NCBI RefSeq assembly: GCF_031157255.1
Contig: NZ_JAVIFX010000007.1
Location: 186,001-250,000 of the forward strand
Reading direction: 5' to 3'
DNA from: Bradyrhizobium sp. LHD-71
GTDB lineage: Bacteria > Pseudomonadota > Alphaproteobacteria > Rhizobiales > Xanthobacteraceae
DNA: 64,000 nt
This document shows, piece by piece, positions 43,968 to 51,601 of the stretch. The notes below the pieces were generated by a model. It was given only the letters and a program-made list of their open reading frames with translations, was not told where the DNA came from and ran no database searches. The number at the start of each line of letters is the position of its first letter. Position 1 is the stretch's first letter. The translations under genes were made by a program, and so were the position numbers.

Positions 43968-44936
43968 ATGAGTTTGCAGCGGCGGGCGCGGGCGCGGGCC
44001 CGGTCAAATTCGCTAACCTGGTCAAACCCCTTGGCTTGGTGGTGGAGTCTGCTGACGCTGGTGAGCGGCGCAAATATCGCGTTCTGGTTCCTGCTGTACC
44101 GCCAGTTTCACGAGCAGCCGGCCGGCAGCGTCGGCGCCACCTCCGGCATCGGACTCATGCTCGTCCTCTGTGCGGCATATGTTTTTGGCTGCGCGTTCAG
44201 GTCGTTCCTGCCTCGCGCGGATGTTCAGCGAATCTGCTTGTTCGACACATGGCTGTCGAGCGTCGTCATCGGCCGCACCGTCGCAACTGTCGCCGAGATC
44301 TGCTTCGCGGCACAGTGGGCGATCGTCCTGCACCAGCTCGGTACAATGACGGGATCGGAAACCACGGTGAACGTCGCGCGGGTGATCGTACCTTTGATCC
44401 TCATCGCGGAATGCTTCTCATGGTACGGCGTGCTGACCACCAACTACTTGGGCAACGCCATCGAGAATTCGATATGGGCCGTCACCTTCTTTCTCGTCGG
44501 GATTGGCCTTTGCCGGCTGCTGCCGGAGTTCGAGGGTCCGGTTCGCGCGGCACTCCTCGTCGCGATCACCGGCATCGCAGGCTACCTGGCCTTCCTCATG
44601 ACCGTCGACGTGCCGATGTACCTGAGCCGGTGGCGTGCAAAGCTCGCCGATGGCGGCAAACTTTTAAGGCCACTCGAAGGCCTCCGCGACGCAAGTACGC
44701 GTTGGATCGTGACGCATGACCTTGCTGAGTGGAAGGACGAGATCGCCTGGATGTCGCTTTATTTCAGCGCGGCGGTCTGGGCGAGCCTCGCGCTTTGCGT
44801 TATCGCGTCGCTCGACCTCCACCTGCCGCGGTACCGCGCCGAGGCGGCAATCATTCGAGCGGGACAGGCCGCAACTTTGCCAGTTCATCAAGCGACAACT
44901 CCGCTTCCCGATCCGTCAAAGGAAAGCGGACGATGA
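43968..44936 (+). CDS. Multi-span inner-membrane protein of unknown function
   Basis: About 322 residues with roughly seven predicted hydrophobic helices: LAWWWSLLTLVSGANIAFWF, GIGLMLVLCAAYVFGCAF, TVATVAEICFAAQWAIVLHQ, VIVPLILIAECFSWYGVL, SIWAVTFFLVGIGLCRLL, LLVAITGIAGYLAFLM and YFSAAVWASLALCVIASL. A cytoplasmic loop carries Arg/Asp-rich sequence before the last helix. The start at 43968 has a GGAG site upstream. I do not recognise the family. It follows the dehydrogenase by 168 bp on the same strand, and its 3' end overlaps a possible small gene on the opposite strand. Confidence 0.8.
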   Translation: MSLQRRARARARSNSLTWSNPLAWWWSLLTLVSGANIAFWFLLYRQFHEQPAGSVGATSGIGLMLVLCAAYVFGCAFRSFLPRADVQRICLFDTWLSSVVIGRTVATVAEICFAAQWAIVLHQLGTMTGSETTVNVARVIVPLILIAECFSWYGVLTTNYLGNAIENSIWAVTFFLVGIGLCRLLPEFEGPVRAALLVAITGIAGYLAFLMTVDVPMYLSRWRAKLADGGKLLRPLEGLRDASTRWIVTHDLAEWKDEIAWMSLYFSAAVWASLALCVIASLDLHLPRYRAEAAIIRAGQAATLPVHQATTPLPDPSKESGR

Positions 44937-45036
44937 CATCTTGACGGCCGAGCTGACCCCAGAGCGCATCCGAGGACCATTTCTGCCGCTCAGGCCCACG
45001 CAGCCCCTCGATCCAAACGAAGTACCAGTCCGTCAT
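44851..45036 (-). CDS. Possible small protein of unknown function
   Basis: About 61 residues from MTDWYFVWIEGLRGPERQKW, with a balanced composition (QLGRQDVIVRFPLTDREAEL) that looks like real protein and unlike a shadow frame. An in-frame extension up to 45138 is possible. Its last 86 bp overlap the convergent membrane-protein gene, which lowers confidence. No domain is recognised. Confidence 0.4.
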   Translation of the reverse strand: MTDWYFVWIEGLRGPERQKWSSDALWGQLGRQDVIVRFPLTDREAELSLDELAKLRPVPLE

Positions 45037-45222
45037 CGAAAGCATCCAAAGTCTCGACACGAGACGACCGAGCGCTTCGTGCCTTTGGCTTTCGCCACGC
45101 CGGTTCGCCAGTACCAGCTTCGCTCCTGACGCGATCAAGCGCTAGCGTCAAACTGACAAATCGCTGTGATCGCAAGCGCAAAGCTTCTTAGGCTTCGGTA
45201 GCACGGAAAGCTAGCGTTGACC

Positions 45223-45327
45223 GTGCAAATTGAGGACCTCGCGCGCCTCCTCAACGCTCGCAATTTCGATGTTCAGGATGCCCAGCACGCTGCGAATGCG
45301 TTGGACGCGTGCGGCGTTGGATGCTGA
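45223..45327 (+). CDS. Very short possible reading frame, 34 residues
   Basis: A GTG-started frame encodes VQIEDLARLLNARNFDVQDA and a further 14 residues ending ANALDACGVGC. It has an amphipathic helical look and an in-frame stop just upstream, so it could be a tiny gene or the remnant of a longer one. No homologue is recognised. A GGAAAG motif lies about 12 bases before the GTG. Otherwise the 45139-45490 interval contains no gene that I can support. Confidence 0.2.
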   Translation: MQIEDLARLLNARNFDVQDAQHAANALDACGVGC

Positions 45328-45427
45328 TCCTCAACAGCGTCGGTGTCGTTCTCCAGGGAACGAACGCCTAAACGCGCAGAACCGACATCTGGCAGTTCTT
45401 CTCAACGACCGTTTCCGTCTTGAGCAC

Positions 45428-45457
45428 GGAATAACGGACCAGCGATCACGTTATTCC
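45428..45457. promoter_or_regulatory. Perfect 9-bp inverted repeat upstream of the DUF6065 gene
   Basis: GGAATAACG (45428-45436) and CGTTATTCC (45449-45457) are perfect inverted copies with a 12-nt centre, ending 33 bp before the ATG at 45491. As DNA it could be an operator; as RNA, a leader hairpin. It lacks a U-run, so it is not a typical terminator. Confidence 0.45.
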
Positions 45458-45490
45458 CGCGGGGCGCCCATGCAGTGAGGAGAACCACCG

Positions 45491-46303
45491 ATGCTATTTC
45501 GTTCCAATCGCCGCGCGCCCGAACCGGTCGTCACAGGATCTAGTGCACAGGCACAATCCGGGCTGCGGACCAACAAAGACATGTCGATCGAGTTTCTTTG
45601 CCAGCCGGACGATTATGGCGTTCTTGCCGAACCAGTGCCGGCGCGACTGGCGCTGCCGGAATGGTTTCGGCGAATTCCAGCCGTAGATCGCTCGGTCCTC
45701 TCGGCCACCAACAACGGACTGACGGTCAAGCGCTGCATGCCATTTCTCGATGCGATGACGCTGGGCTACATTCTGCCGATCGGAGCGACCGTACGTCTGC
45801 AGATCACCGAGCAAGGCCGCAAGATTGACGCTGGCTGGGAGTTCGATCGCACAATGGTGAGCAATCACGGCAGCTACCAGATTGTCGGGCATCCGCTGGC
45901 GGACAGGCCGCCCATGAAGTTTCACAACTACTGGACGATCAAGACCCCGCCTGGCTGGAGCTGCTTGTTCATGGCGCCGCTTAATCGAGCGGGCCTGCCG
46001 GTCGAAATTATCGCTGGCGTTGTCGATACCGACACTTACGCATCGTTGATCAACTTCCCGTTCATTGCGACCGCACCCGACGGCGTTCACATCATCGAGA
46101 AAGGCACCCCGCTGGTGCAGGTCATTCCGTTCAGGCGCGAGGAAGCCGAACTTGATCTTCGGAAAGAGCGCGTGTCGTTCGATCGGCTTACGCCGGTCGT
46201 TGCAGTTGAAACGAAGGATGAAGGACGCGAGCGTGAACGGATCCTGAGAAACACGCAGGCATCCGAGGGATGGTACCGAAAGTTTGCACGCGCCAAGCGG
46301 TGA
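45491..46303 (+). CDS. DUF6065 family protein
   Basis: A 270-residue soluble protein with the pattern of the DUF6065 family as I recall it: LCQPDDYGVLAEPVPARLAL, LPEWFRRIPAV, VKRCMPFLDAMTLGYILPIG, and FHNYWTIKTPPGWSCLFMAP. There is no signal peptide or membrane helix. The family has no established function. A good ribosome binding site (GAGGAG) lies before the ATG, and a perfect inverted repeat lies further upstream. It is followed 110 bp later by the small Asn/Ser-repeat gene on the same strand; whether they act together is unknown. Confidence 0.85.
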   Translation: MLFRSNRRAPEPVVTGSSAQAQSGLRTNKDMSIEFLCQPDDYGVLAEPVPARLALPEWFRRIPAVDRSVLSATNNGLTVKRCMPFLDAMTLGYILPIGATVRLQITEQGRKIDAGWEFDRTMVSNHGSYQIVGHPLADRPPMKFHNYWTIKTPPGWSCLFMAPLNRAGLPVEIIAGVVDTDTYASLINFPFIATAPDGVHIIEKGTPLVQVIPFRREEAELDLRKERVSFDRLTPVVAVETKDEGRERERILRNTQASEGWYRKFARAKR

Positions 46304-46413
46304 GTGCATCGATTGAATGGCGATATTCGGAATAAGCTCTCATCGTGTTTCGTTTGCTTTCCGGGACCGAAAAAACCGGTCCCGAACTGCAACCCAAAGA
46401 AGGAGGTTCTTCC

Positions 46414-46680
46414 ATGAAGCGCGAGATTATCTTCACTGCAAGTGCGATTGCCCTGGCTGTTGGAGCAGTCGGCGGCGCGAAGGCCGCCATCGGCGTGCCG
46501 CTGGACCCCGCGGTCAAGACCGTGACGGCCGAACAGGGCCAGATCATTCTGGCCGGCAACAGTTCGTCGAATTCGAGCTCCAACAGTTCTTCGAACTCCA
46601 ACTCGAACAGCTCATCGAACTCAAGCTCCAACAGCTCCTCGAATTCGAACTCGAACAGTTCCGCCAACTCGAGCCGCTAA
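46414..46680 (+). CDS. Small secreted Asn/Ser-repeat protein
   Basis: An 88-residue protein. A signal peptide (MKREIIFTASAIALAVGAVG, cleaved around AKA-AIG) precedes a short conserved-looking core (GVPLDPAVKTVTAEQGQIIL) and a 40-residue tail made only of Asn and Ser apart from one Ala and the final Arg. The start has a strong GGAGG site seven bases upstream. The tail is two copies of NSSSNSSSNSSSNSNS plus a shorter one. It is followed by a hairpin terminator. Such tails could be flexible surface linkers, nucleating elements or glycosylation acceptors; none is shown. The convergent split MacAB exporter lies directly beyond the terminator. Confidence 0.8.
   Translation: MKREIIFTASAIALAVGAVGGAKAAIGVPLDPAVKTVTAEQGQIILAGNSSSNSSSNSSSNSNSNSSSNSSSNSSSNSNSNSSANSSR
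46558..46677 (+). repeat. Tandem 48-bp repeat encoding Asn/Ser tail
   Basis: Forty codons encode two copies of the 16-residue unit NSSSNSSSNSSSNSNS (48 bp each) and a partial NSSANSSR. The copies differ at several synonymous positions (AGT/AGC, TCG/TCA/TCC/TCT), so the amino acids are conserved while the DNA has drifted. Confidence 0.85.
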
Positions 46681-46711
46681 GCTGAAACGAGCTTACGCGA
46701 CCTGCAAGACA

Positions 46712-46735
46712 AAAGGGCCCGCCAACGGGCCCTTT
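46712..46735. terminator. Hairpin terminator between convergent genes
   Basis: AAAGGGCCC (46712-46720) and GGGCCCTTT (46727-46735) form a perfect 9-bp stem with a 6-nt loop, 32 bp after the stop of the Asn/Ser-repeat gene. The A- and T-runs at the stem base let it work in both directions, serving also the convergent permease gene ending at 46808. Confidence 0.8.
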
Positions 46736-46807
46736 CCGCTTATCGAGCGGCTGCTGCACCTGCAGCAGGAATTCCCTTCCTGAACGCCTGACCGTCCGAC
46801 GCCGTGG

Positions 46808-48034
46808 CTATTCGCGGCGGATCGCTTCGGCCGGGTCAAGCTGCGCCGCCCTTGCCGCGGGCAAATAGCCGAACAGCATCCCGATCCCCGCTGACGCAGC
46901 GAGCGACAGGAGAACAACAGCGGGATCGACGACAAGCGGAATTTGCAGCCAGAGGCGCGCCACGGCAGCAAGCCCAAGCCCGACGACGATGCCCGCAAGC
47001 CCGCCTGCGGCAGCCAGGAAGACTGCCTCAGCGAGCACCTGCGCCAGGATCTGTCGCGGCAGCGCTCCGATAGCGAGACGAACTCCGATTTCCGACGTCC
47101 GGTCTGCCACCGAAGCCAGCATGATATTCATGATCCCTATGCCGCCGACCAGTACGCTGATCGCCGCAACGGCGGTCAGCAACGCAGTTAGCGTGCGCGA
47201 GGTCTCCGCCATGGCATCGGCAACCTGGCGCATCTCAAGCACATGGAAGTTGTCCTCCTGCCCCTCGTCGATGCGCCGGCGTTCACGCATTAGCTCCTCG
47301 AGCCGGTTCTTCATCAGCGATGTATCGATGCCTTGTCGGACGAGGACAACGATGGACTGGATGTCCCTTGAGCCGAGAACGCGACGCTGATAGTTGGCGA
47401 GCGGCATGATCACGGTGTTGTCGTCGTCCTGCGACAGCCCGGACTGCCCGCGCCGACCGAGGACGCCGATCACCTCGCACGACACCGTCTTGACGCGAAT
47501 GGTTTCGCCGACAGCAACGTCGCCACCAAACAGCCGTTCGTGGACGGTCGCACCGATGATACAAACGTTGCTGCCGGACCTCATCTCCCGGTCGGAGAAA
47601 GCGCGGCCTTTGACGAGCCTCCATTTCTTGGCGACAAGGAAATCATTGTCGGCGCCGGTGACGGCGGCCACCCAGTTTGCCTGCCGCGAGGCGACGCGAA
47701 CAGATTGAGATGCGACCGGCGCGATGGCCTGGAGTTCGCTGCGAAACTGGCGAACGGCTTCGACATCGGCGTAGGTCAAGGGTTTCGCCTCTATCTGCGC
47801 GCCCTGGCCGCCGCGGGCGTCCTGGCCGACCCGGAGCGCAAGCAACTGCGCGCCGAGTTGATCCAGCTGTTCGCCAACCTTCGCGCTGCTGCCTCGCCCA
47901 ATCGTCACCACGGCAACCATGGCACCCACGCCGATGGCAATACCGAGCGCCGCGAGCATCGAACGAAAAGCATTACGCCGCAAGCCTGACACGGCCAGGC
48001 GCAGGATGTCATGTGCCTGAACCACAACCGTCAT
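46808..48034 (-). CDS. MacB-type ABC transporter permease (FtsX-like)
   Basis: A 408-residue permease with four membrane helices: one near the N-terminus (SMLAALGIAIGVGAMVAVVT) and three at the C-terminus (LLTAVAAISVLVGGIGIMNI, VFLAAAGGLAGIVVGLGLAA, VLLSLAASAGIGMLFGYLPA), with a large periplasmic domain between. This is the MacB/LolC topology. In E. coli MacB the ATPase is fused to the permease; here it is a separate gene that overlaps this one by 26 bp. With the adaptor upstream it should form a MacAB-TolC-like exporter for a peptide, macrolide, lipoprotein or siderophore. Confidence 0.93.
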   Translation of the reverse strand: MTVVVQAHDILRLAVSGLRRNAFRSMLAALGIAIGVGAMVAVVTIGRGSSAKVGEQLDQLGAQLLALRVGQDARGGQGAQIEAKPLTYADVEAVRQFRSELQAIAPVASQSVRVASRQANWVAAVTGADNDFLVAKKWRLVKGRAFSDREMRSGSNVCIIGATVHERLFGGDVAVGETIRVKTVSCEVIGVLGRRGQSGLSQDDDNTVIMPLANYQRRVLGSRDIQSIVVLVRQGIDTSLMKNRLEELMRERRRIDEGQEDNFHVLEMRQVADAMAETSRTLTALLTAVAAISVLVGGIGIMNIMLASVADRTSEIGVRLAIGALPRQILAQVLAEAVFLAAAGGLAGIVVGLGLAAVARLWLQIPLVVDPAVVLLSLAASAGIGMLFGYLPAARAAQLDPAEAIRRE

Positions 48035-48767
48035 TCACACATCCTTGCATGACGTGGCCATCGACGAAGCGAATAGTGCGAGCGGCTTGCTTTGCCACTG
48101 ATGGATCATGTGTCACGATAACAATCGTGGTTCCGACTTCGCGGTTGAGCTGCTTGAGCAGACCGACGATTTCAGCGCCCGTTACGCTGTCGAGTGCTCC
48201 GGTCGGCTCGTCCGCGATCAGAAGATCCGGGCGGACAACGAGGGCGCGGGCGATTGCTACCCGTTGCTGCTGGCCGCCCGAGAGCTTGTCGGGCGTGGAG
48301 TGCATGCGCTGGGACAAACCAACAACAGCCAGCATCGCTGCGGCGGCATCACGGCGCACATGATGCGACACACCCTGATAGAGTAATGGAAGTTCGACGT
48401 TCTCCAGTGCACTCGCACGCTTGATGAGATGGAATCGCTGAAACACGAAACCGATGCAGGTTCGCCGGAGGAGCGCTCGGCCCGTCGCATCAAGCGTTCC
48501 GGTATCAATACCCTTGAATCGATAACGACCGCTCGAGGGCGTATCCAGGCAGCCTATCAGGTTGAGAAACGTCGATTTTCCGGAGCCGCTCGGGCCAACG
48601 GCTGCGACAAATTCGCTCCGTACGATCGATAGATCGACACCGGCAAGCGCCGTCACAGCGGCTGCACCATGTCCATAGATGCGCGCAATATTCTCGAGCA
48701 CGATCAAGGGCTCGGAGCTACCTTGCGAGGCAGACGGACGGTCGCAGTTTGCGAAGCCGGCATTCAT
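48009..48767 (-). CDS. MacB/LolD-type ABC transporter ATPase
   Basis: A 252-residue ATP-binding protein. Walker A: GPSGSGKSTFLNLIG; Q-loop region FVFQRFHLIKRASALENVEL; signature LSGGQQQRVAIARALV; Walker B: PDLLIADEPTGALDS; H-loop IVIVTHDPSVA. The full set is intact. It overlaps the permease and adaptor genes (26 bp and 4 bp), so the three are co-translated. LolD/MacB ATPases drive the mechanical action of the permease on a periplasmic cargo. Confidence 0.95.
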   Translation of the reverse strand: MNAGFANCDRPSASQGSSEPLIVLENIARIYGHGAAAVTALAGVDLSIVRSEFVAAVGPSGSGKSTFLNLIGCLDTPSSGRYRFKGIDTGTLDATGRALLRRTCIGFVFQRFHLIKRASALENVELPLLYQGVSHHVRRDAAAAMLAVVGLSQRMHSTPDKLSGGQQQRVAIARALVVRPDLLIADEPTGALDSVTGAEIVGLLKQLNREVGTTIVIVTHDPSVAKQAARTIRFVDGHVMQGCVNDGCGSGT

Positions 48768-50038
48768 GGTTGCACCGGAGCTTGATCAATCACGATGCTA
48801 TCGCCCACCGCTACATCGCCGCCGATGATTTCGCTGTACGAGCTGTCGGACGCACCGATCTGCACACGCACAGGCGTTGGCACACCGCCAACCAGCTTGT
48901 AGAGACGGCGGCCATCGGGCTGATCGCTCTGGCCAACTCCAAGAGTTGCAGCACCAGCCATGGGTCCCGGCATACGATCTTCGCTGATCGCATGAGGGGA
49001 CGGCGCGAACCGCAAGGCGGCATTCGGCACCAGAAGCACGTTGCGTCGCTCCGCGATCGTGATGTCCGTCGACGTCGTCATGCCCGGCTTGAGCTGAAGC
49101 TCATCATTGTTGAATCCGAGAATGGCTTTGTACGTCACTACGCCTTGCACCACTTCGGGCCCAAGATAGATCTTCTCGACGACGACGGGAACGTTGCGAT
49201 CGCGCATGCTTTCGCCCTTGAACATGGCGTGCTGTCCCGGTTTCACAGCAAGCGCGTCGGCTTCATCCACATCGACCTTGACCTGCATTTTGCGGATATC
49301 CGCCGCAACACGAAACAGAACCGGCGACTGGAAGGACGCCGCGATGACCTGCCCGCGCTCGACATTGCGGCGAAGCACCACCCCGTCGATGGGCGCGACG
49401 ATTCTTGTTTTCTCCAGGTTCGAGGTGGCGAGCGCGACTTCCGCGGCAGCTATACGAGCTTCCGCTTCCTGAACTTCAACAAGTGCTGCTGCTTTCCTGA
49501 ACGCTCCCACCGCCGTCTCCAGGTCACGCTCGCTTGCAACCTGACGCTCCGCGAGCCGCTGCTTTCTATCCTTCTCGCTCGCCGCCAGCAGGCGATTGAT
49601 CTGCGCTTCGCGCAGTCTCGCCTCGGCCAACGCATGAGTTGCACGTGCGCGCGCGAGCTGTCGTGTGGGTACATCGTCATCAAGTGTCGCAAGCACCTGC
49701 CCGGCTTTCACCGTATCGTTGTAGTCGACGAGAATATCCTTGATCGTTCCCGATAATTCGGTCGAGACCTCGACGATCCGGACAGGCTCGACGGTCCCGG
49801 CTGCGGAGACCCTGACGTCAAGGTCGCCGTGGAAGGCCGGCCGGACAACGAATGGTGCGCCGGCCGGTGCCGACATATTCGCTTTACCGAATGCCATCAT
49901 CAGGGCGATCGCGAGAGCTGCGATCCCCGCCGAACCGCTCGCCGCGCTTCGGTTCCTCTTGCCGGCGTAACGAAATCCTCCAGGCGACCGCCGGGAACAC
50001 GTGACCGACCATTCTTCGAACTGGAGAGTTGGCCACAT
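48764..50038 (-). CDS. MacA-like periplasmic adaptor (HlyD/RND membrane-fusion type)
   Basis: A 424-residue adaptor. A membrane anchor (SAGIAALAIALMMAFG) is followed by a biotinyl-lipoyl half (VSAAGTVEPVRIVEVSTELS, VKAGQVLATLDDDVPTRQ), a coiled-coil hairpin (about 130-215) and the second lipoyl half (KTRIVAPIDGVVLRRNVERG). A beta-barrel with LKPGMTTSTDITIAERRNVL and a membrane-proximal domain end the protein. MacA adaptors link the inner-membrane ABC permease to TolC. The start at 50038 has a GGGAG site upstream. It is divergent from the sigma/anti-sigma/protease operon, and the promoter region is shared. Confidence 0.93.
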   Translation of the reverse strand: MWPTLQFEEWSVTCSRRSPGGFRYAGKRNRSAASGSAGIAALAIALMMAFGKANMSAPAGAPFVVRPAFHGDLDVRVSAAGTVEPVRIVEVSTELSGTIKDILVDYNDTVKAGQVLATLDDDVPTRQLARARATHALAEARLREAQINRLLAASEKDRKQRLAERQVASERDLETAVGAFRKAAALVEVQEAEARIAAAEVALATSNLEKTRIVAPIDGVVLRRNVERGQVIAASFQSPVLFRVAADIRKMQVKVDVDEADALAVKPGQHAMFKGESMRDRNVPVVVEKIYLGPEVVQGVVTYKAILGFNNDELQLKPGMTTSTDITIAERRNVLLVPNAALRFAPSPHAISEDRMPGPMAGAATLGVGQSDQPDGRRLYKLVGGVPTPVRVQIGASDSSYSEIIGGDVAVGDSIVIDQAPVQP

Positions 50039-50299
50039 GAGCGCGGCTCCCGTCAGGTGATCCGGATGGACCCGCGTTCTTCAACGACCATCCGGGCCAA
50101 ATATTCCATGAGCACTCACAACTCACGCCTACAGCACTCGCGTTCCGGCTCGTGTTCCGAATTCCACCGATGCTTGCGGCCTTTAGTCGTCCTGCAACGA
50201 TCTACACGGCGTGGCTGTCCAAGGATTAAGCTGCTAGCCTGTGAAATAAAGAATGGGCTGCCGCGTTATGCTACTGATGTTGATGTCGAGACATGTGGA

Positions 50300-50824
50300 A
50301 TGAGCGACTTCGGTAACGAGCTCGTCGCCCTGCTGCCCCGACTCCGCCGGTTCGCGCGCTCCCTCACCGGTCAGCCGGACGACGCCGACGATCTCGTACA
50401 GGCTGCGCTCGAGCGCGCCCTGCGATCCCGATCATCGTGGGAGCCAGGCACGCGACTCGATGCCTGGATCTTCAGGATCATGAGGAACCTGTGGATCGAC
50501 CAAATTCGACACAGGAAAGTCCGCGGTGATCGAACCACCATCGAGGCCGCTGAGCAGCTTTCCGGTTTCGACGGCCGAGTGGTGACGGATAACCGCATCA
50601 TGCTCGCGGACGTTCAGGAATTGCTTGCTACGCTCCCCGGAGATCAGCGCGCCGTCGTGCAGTCGGTTTGCATCGATGAGCTCAGCTATCGGGAAGCCGC
50701 CGAACATCTGAAGACTCCGATCGGAACTGTCATGAGCCGCCTGGCGCGCGCCAGGCTTGCTCTTGCGGCCGGACTTGATCTCGACGAAGCGGCAGAGGCC
50801 GGCTTCAACCTGAAGAAGCTCTGA
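50300..50824 (+). CDS. ECF RNA polymerase sigma factor
   Basis: A 174-residue ECF sigma factor. Region 2: LLPRLRRFARSLTGQPDDAD, DDLVQAALERALRSRSSW and LDAWIFRIMRNLWIDQIRHR. Region 4: LLATLPGDQRAVVQSVCIDE, then SYREAAEHLKTPIGTVMSRL. This sequence type pairs with a membrane anti-sigma factor, which overlaps its stop codon. I chose the ATG at 50300, where homology starts; a far longer upstream frame is not protein-like. It is unlike the two FecI-type sigma factors of the secretion locus. Confidence 0.93.
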   Translation: MSDFGNELVALLPRLRRFARSLTGQPDDADDLVQAALERALRSRSSWEPGTRLDAWIFRIMRNLWIDQIRHRKVRGDRTTIEAAEQLSGFDGRVVTDNRIMLADVQELLATLPGDQRAVVQSVCIDELSYREAAEHLKTPIGTVMSRLARARLALAAGLDLDEAAEAGFNLKKL

Positions 50825-51576
50825 TGACCGCGATCACCGATGAAACCCTGATGGCCCTGGCGGACGGCGAGCTCGAACCGGCCGAAGCGGCCCGCGTACG
50901 CGAGGCGCTCCGCCGCGACGTCGATCTCGCCGCGCGATTTGCATCATTCGCCGAATCACGGGCGCTCCTGTCTGGCGCGTCCGGCCGCGCTGCGAACGAC
51001 GATGTGCCCGAGCGCCTTGTCAACACTGCGCGCAGGCTCGGGGACGCACTGTCGGGGGTCGCGTCGCGGCAACAGTCCTCGCACAGCTTGCGTCAGTCCG
51101 ACCGCTTCAAGGCGATGGCGTTGGCAGCATCGATCGCACTTTGCGTCGGAGGCGTGCTCGGCTTCGCATTCCGCTCGCTTCAGTCATCCGATGGGACGCC
51201 CGCAAACGGCGTAGCGCTGAATGACATCGCGGTCTCGCCTGCGGAAAAAGACCTTTTGTTCCAACTCGCAAGCGGCGAGTCGCGGCAGGTACAAAGCGGA
51301 ACGGCGACAGCGGACATCACCATGGTATCCACACATCGGATGGAAGACGGCTCGATTTGTCGCGAATTCAGCGCGGCAATCGCCGGTACGCAGCAAACAC
51401 GCGTTGCCTGCCTACGGGAGCGCGCCTGGCGCGTTCATCTCGTGGTGGTTTCCTCTTCGGACGGAGGCTTCTCGCCAGCGAGCGGCCACGCAACAGCAGA
51501 CGAATTCATCGAAGCGCTCGGGAGCAAGGAAATCCTGACCGGCGACGCGGAGCGCAAAGCGCTCGTTCAGCCCTAG
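50824..51576 (+). CDS. Membrane anti-sigma factor
   Basis: A 250-residue protein. The N-terminal part (DETLMALADGELEPAEAARV, REALRRDVDLAARFASFAES) is an anti-sigma helical domain. One membrane helix (AMALAASIALCVGGVLGFAF, about 98-117) leads to a periplasmic domain that contains FQLASGESRQVQSGTATADI and a Cys pair (SICREFSA and RVACLRER). The start overlaps the sigma stop by one base, so stoichiometry is coupled. Envelope stress or proteolysis may release the sigma factor; the adjacent subtilase gene is an interesting candidate for this, but that is inference. Confidence 0.9.
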   Translation: MTAITDETLMALADGELEPAEAARVREALRRDVDLAARFASFAESRALLSGASGRAANDDVPERLVNTARRLGDALSGVASRQQSSHSLRQSDRFKAMALAASIALCVGGVLGFAFRSLQSSDGTPANGVALNDIAVSPAEKDLLFQLASGESRQVQSGTATADITMVSTHRMEDGSICREFSAAIAGTQQTRVACLRERAWRVHLVVVSSSDGGFSPASGHATADEFIEALGSKEILTGDAERKALVQP

Positions 51577-51601
51577 CGCAACAGAATGCGAGTGAGCTGC
51601 C

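Noticed and set aside
46188-46667. Minus-strand frame with FEFEELLELEFDE-like repeats
   Set aside because: It is the antisense reading of the Asn/Ser repeat; the plus-strand gene has a signal peptide, a strong ribosome site and a terminator.
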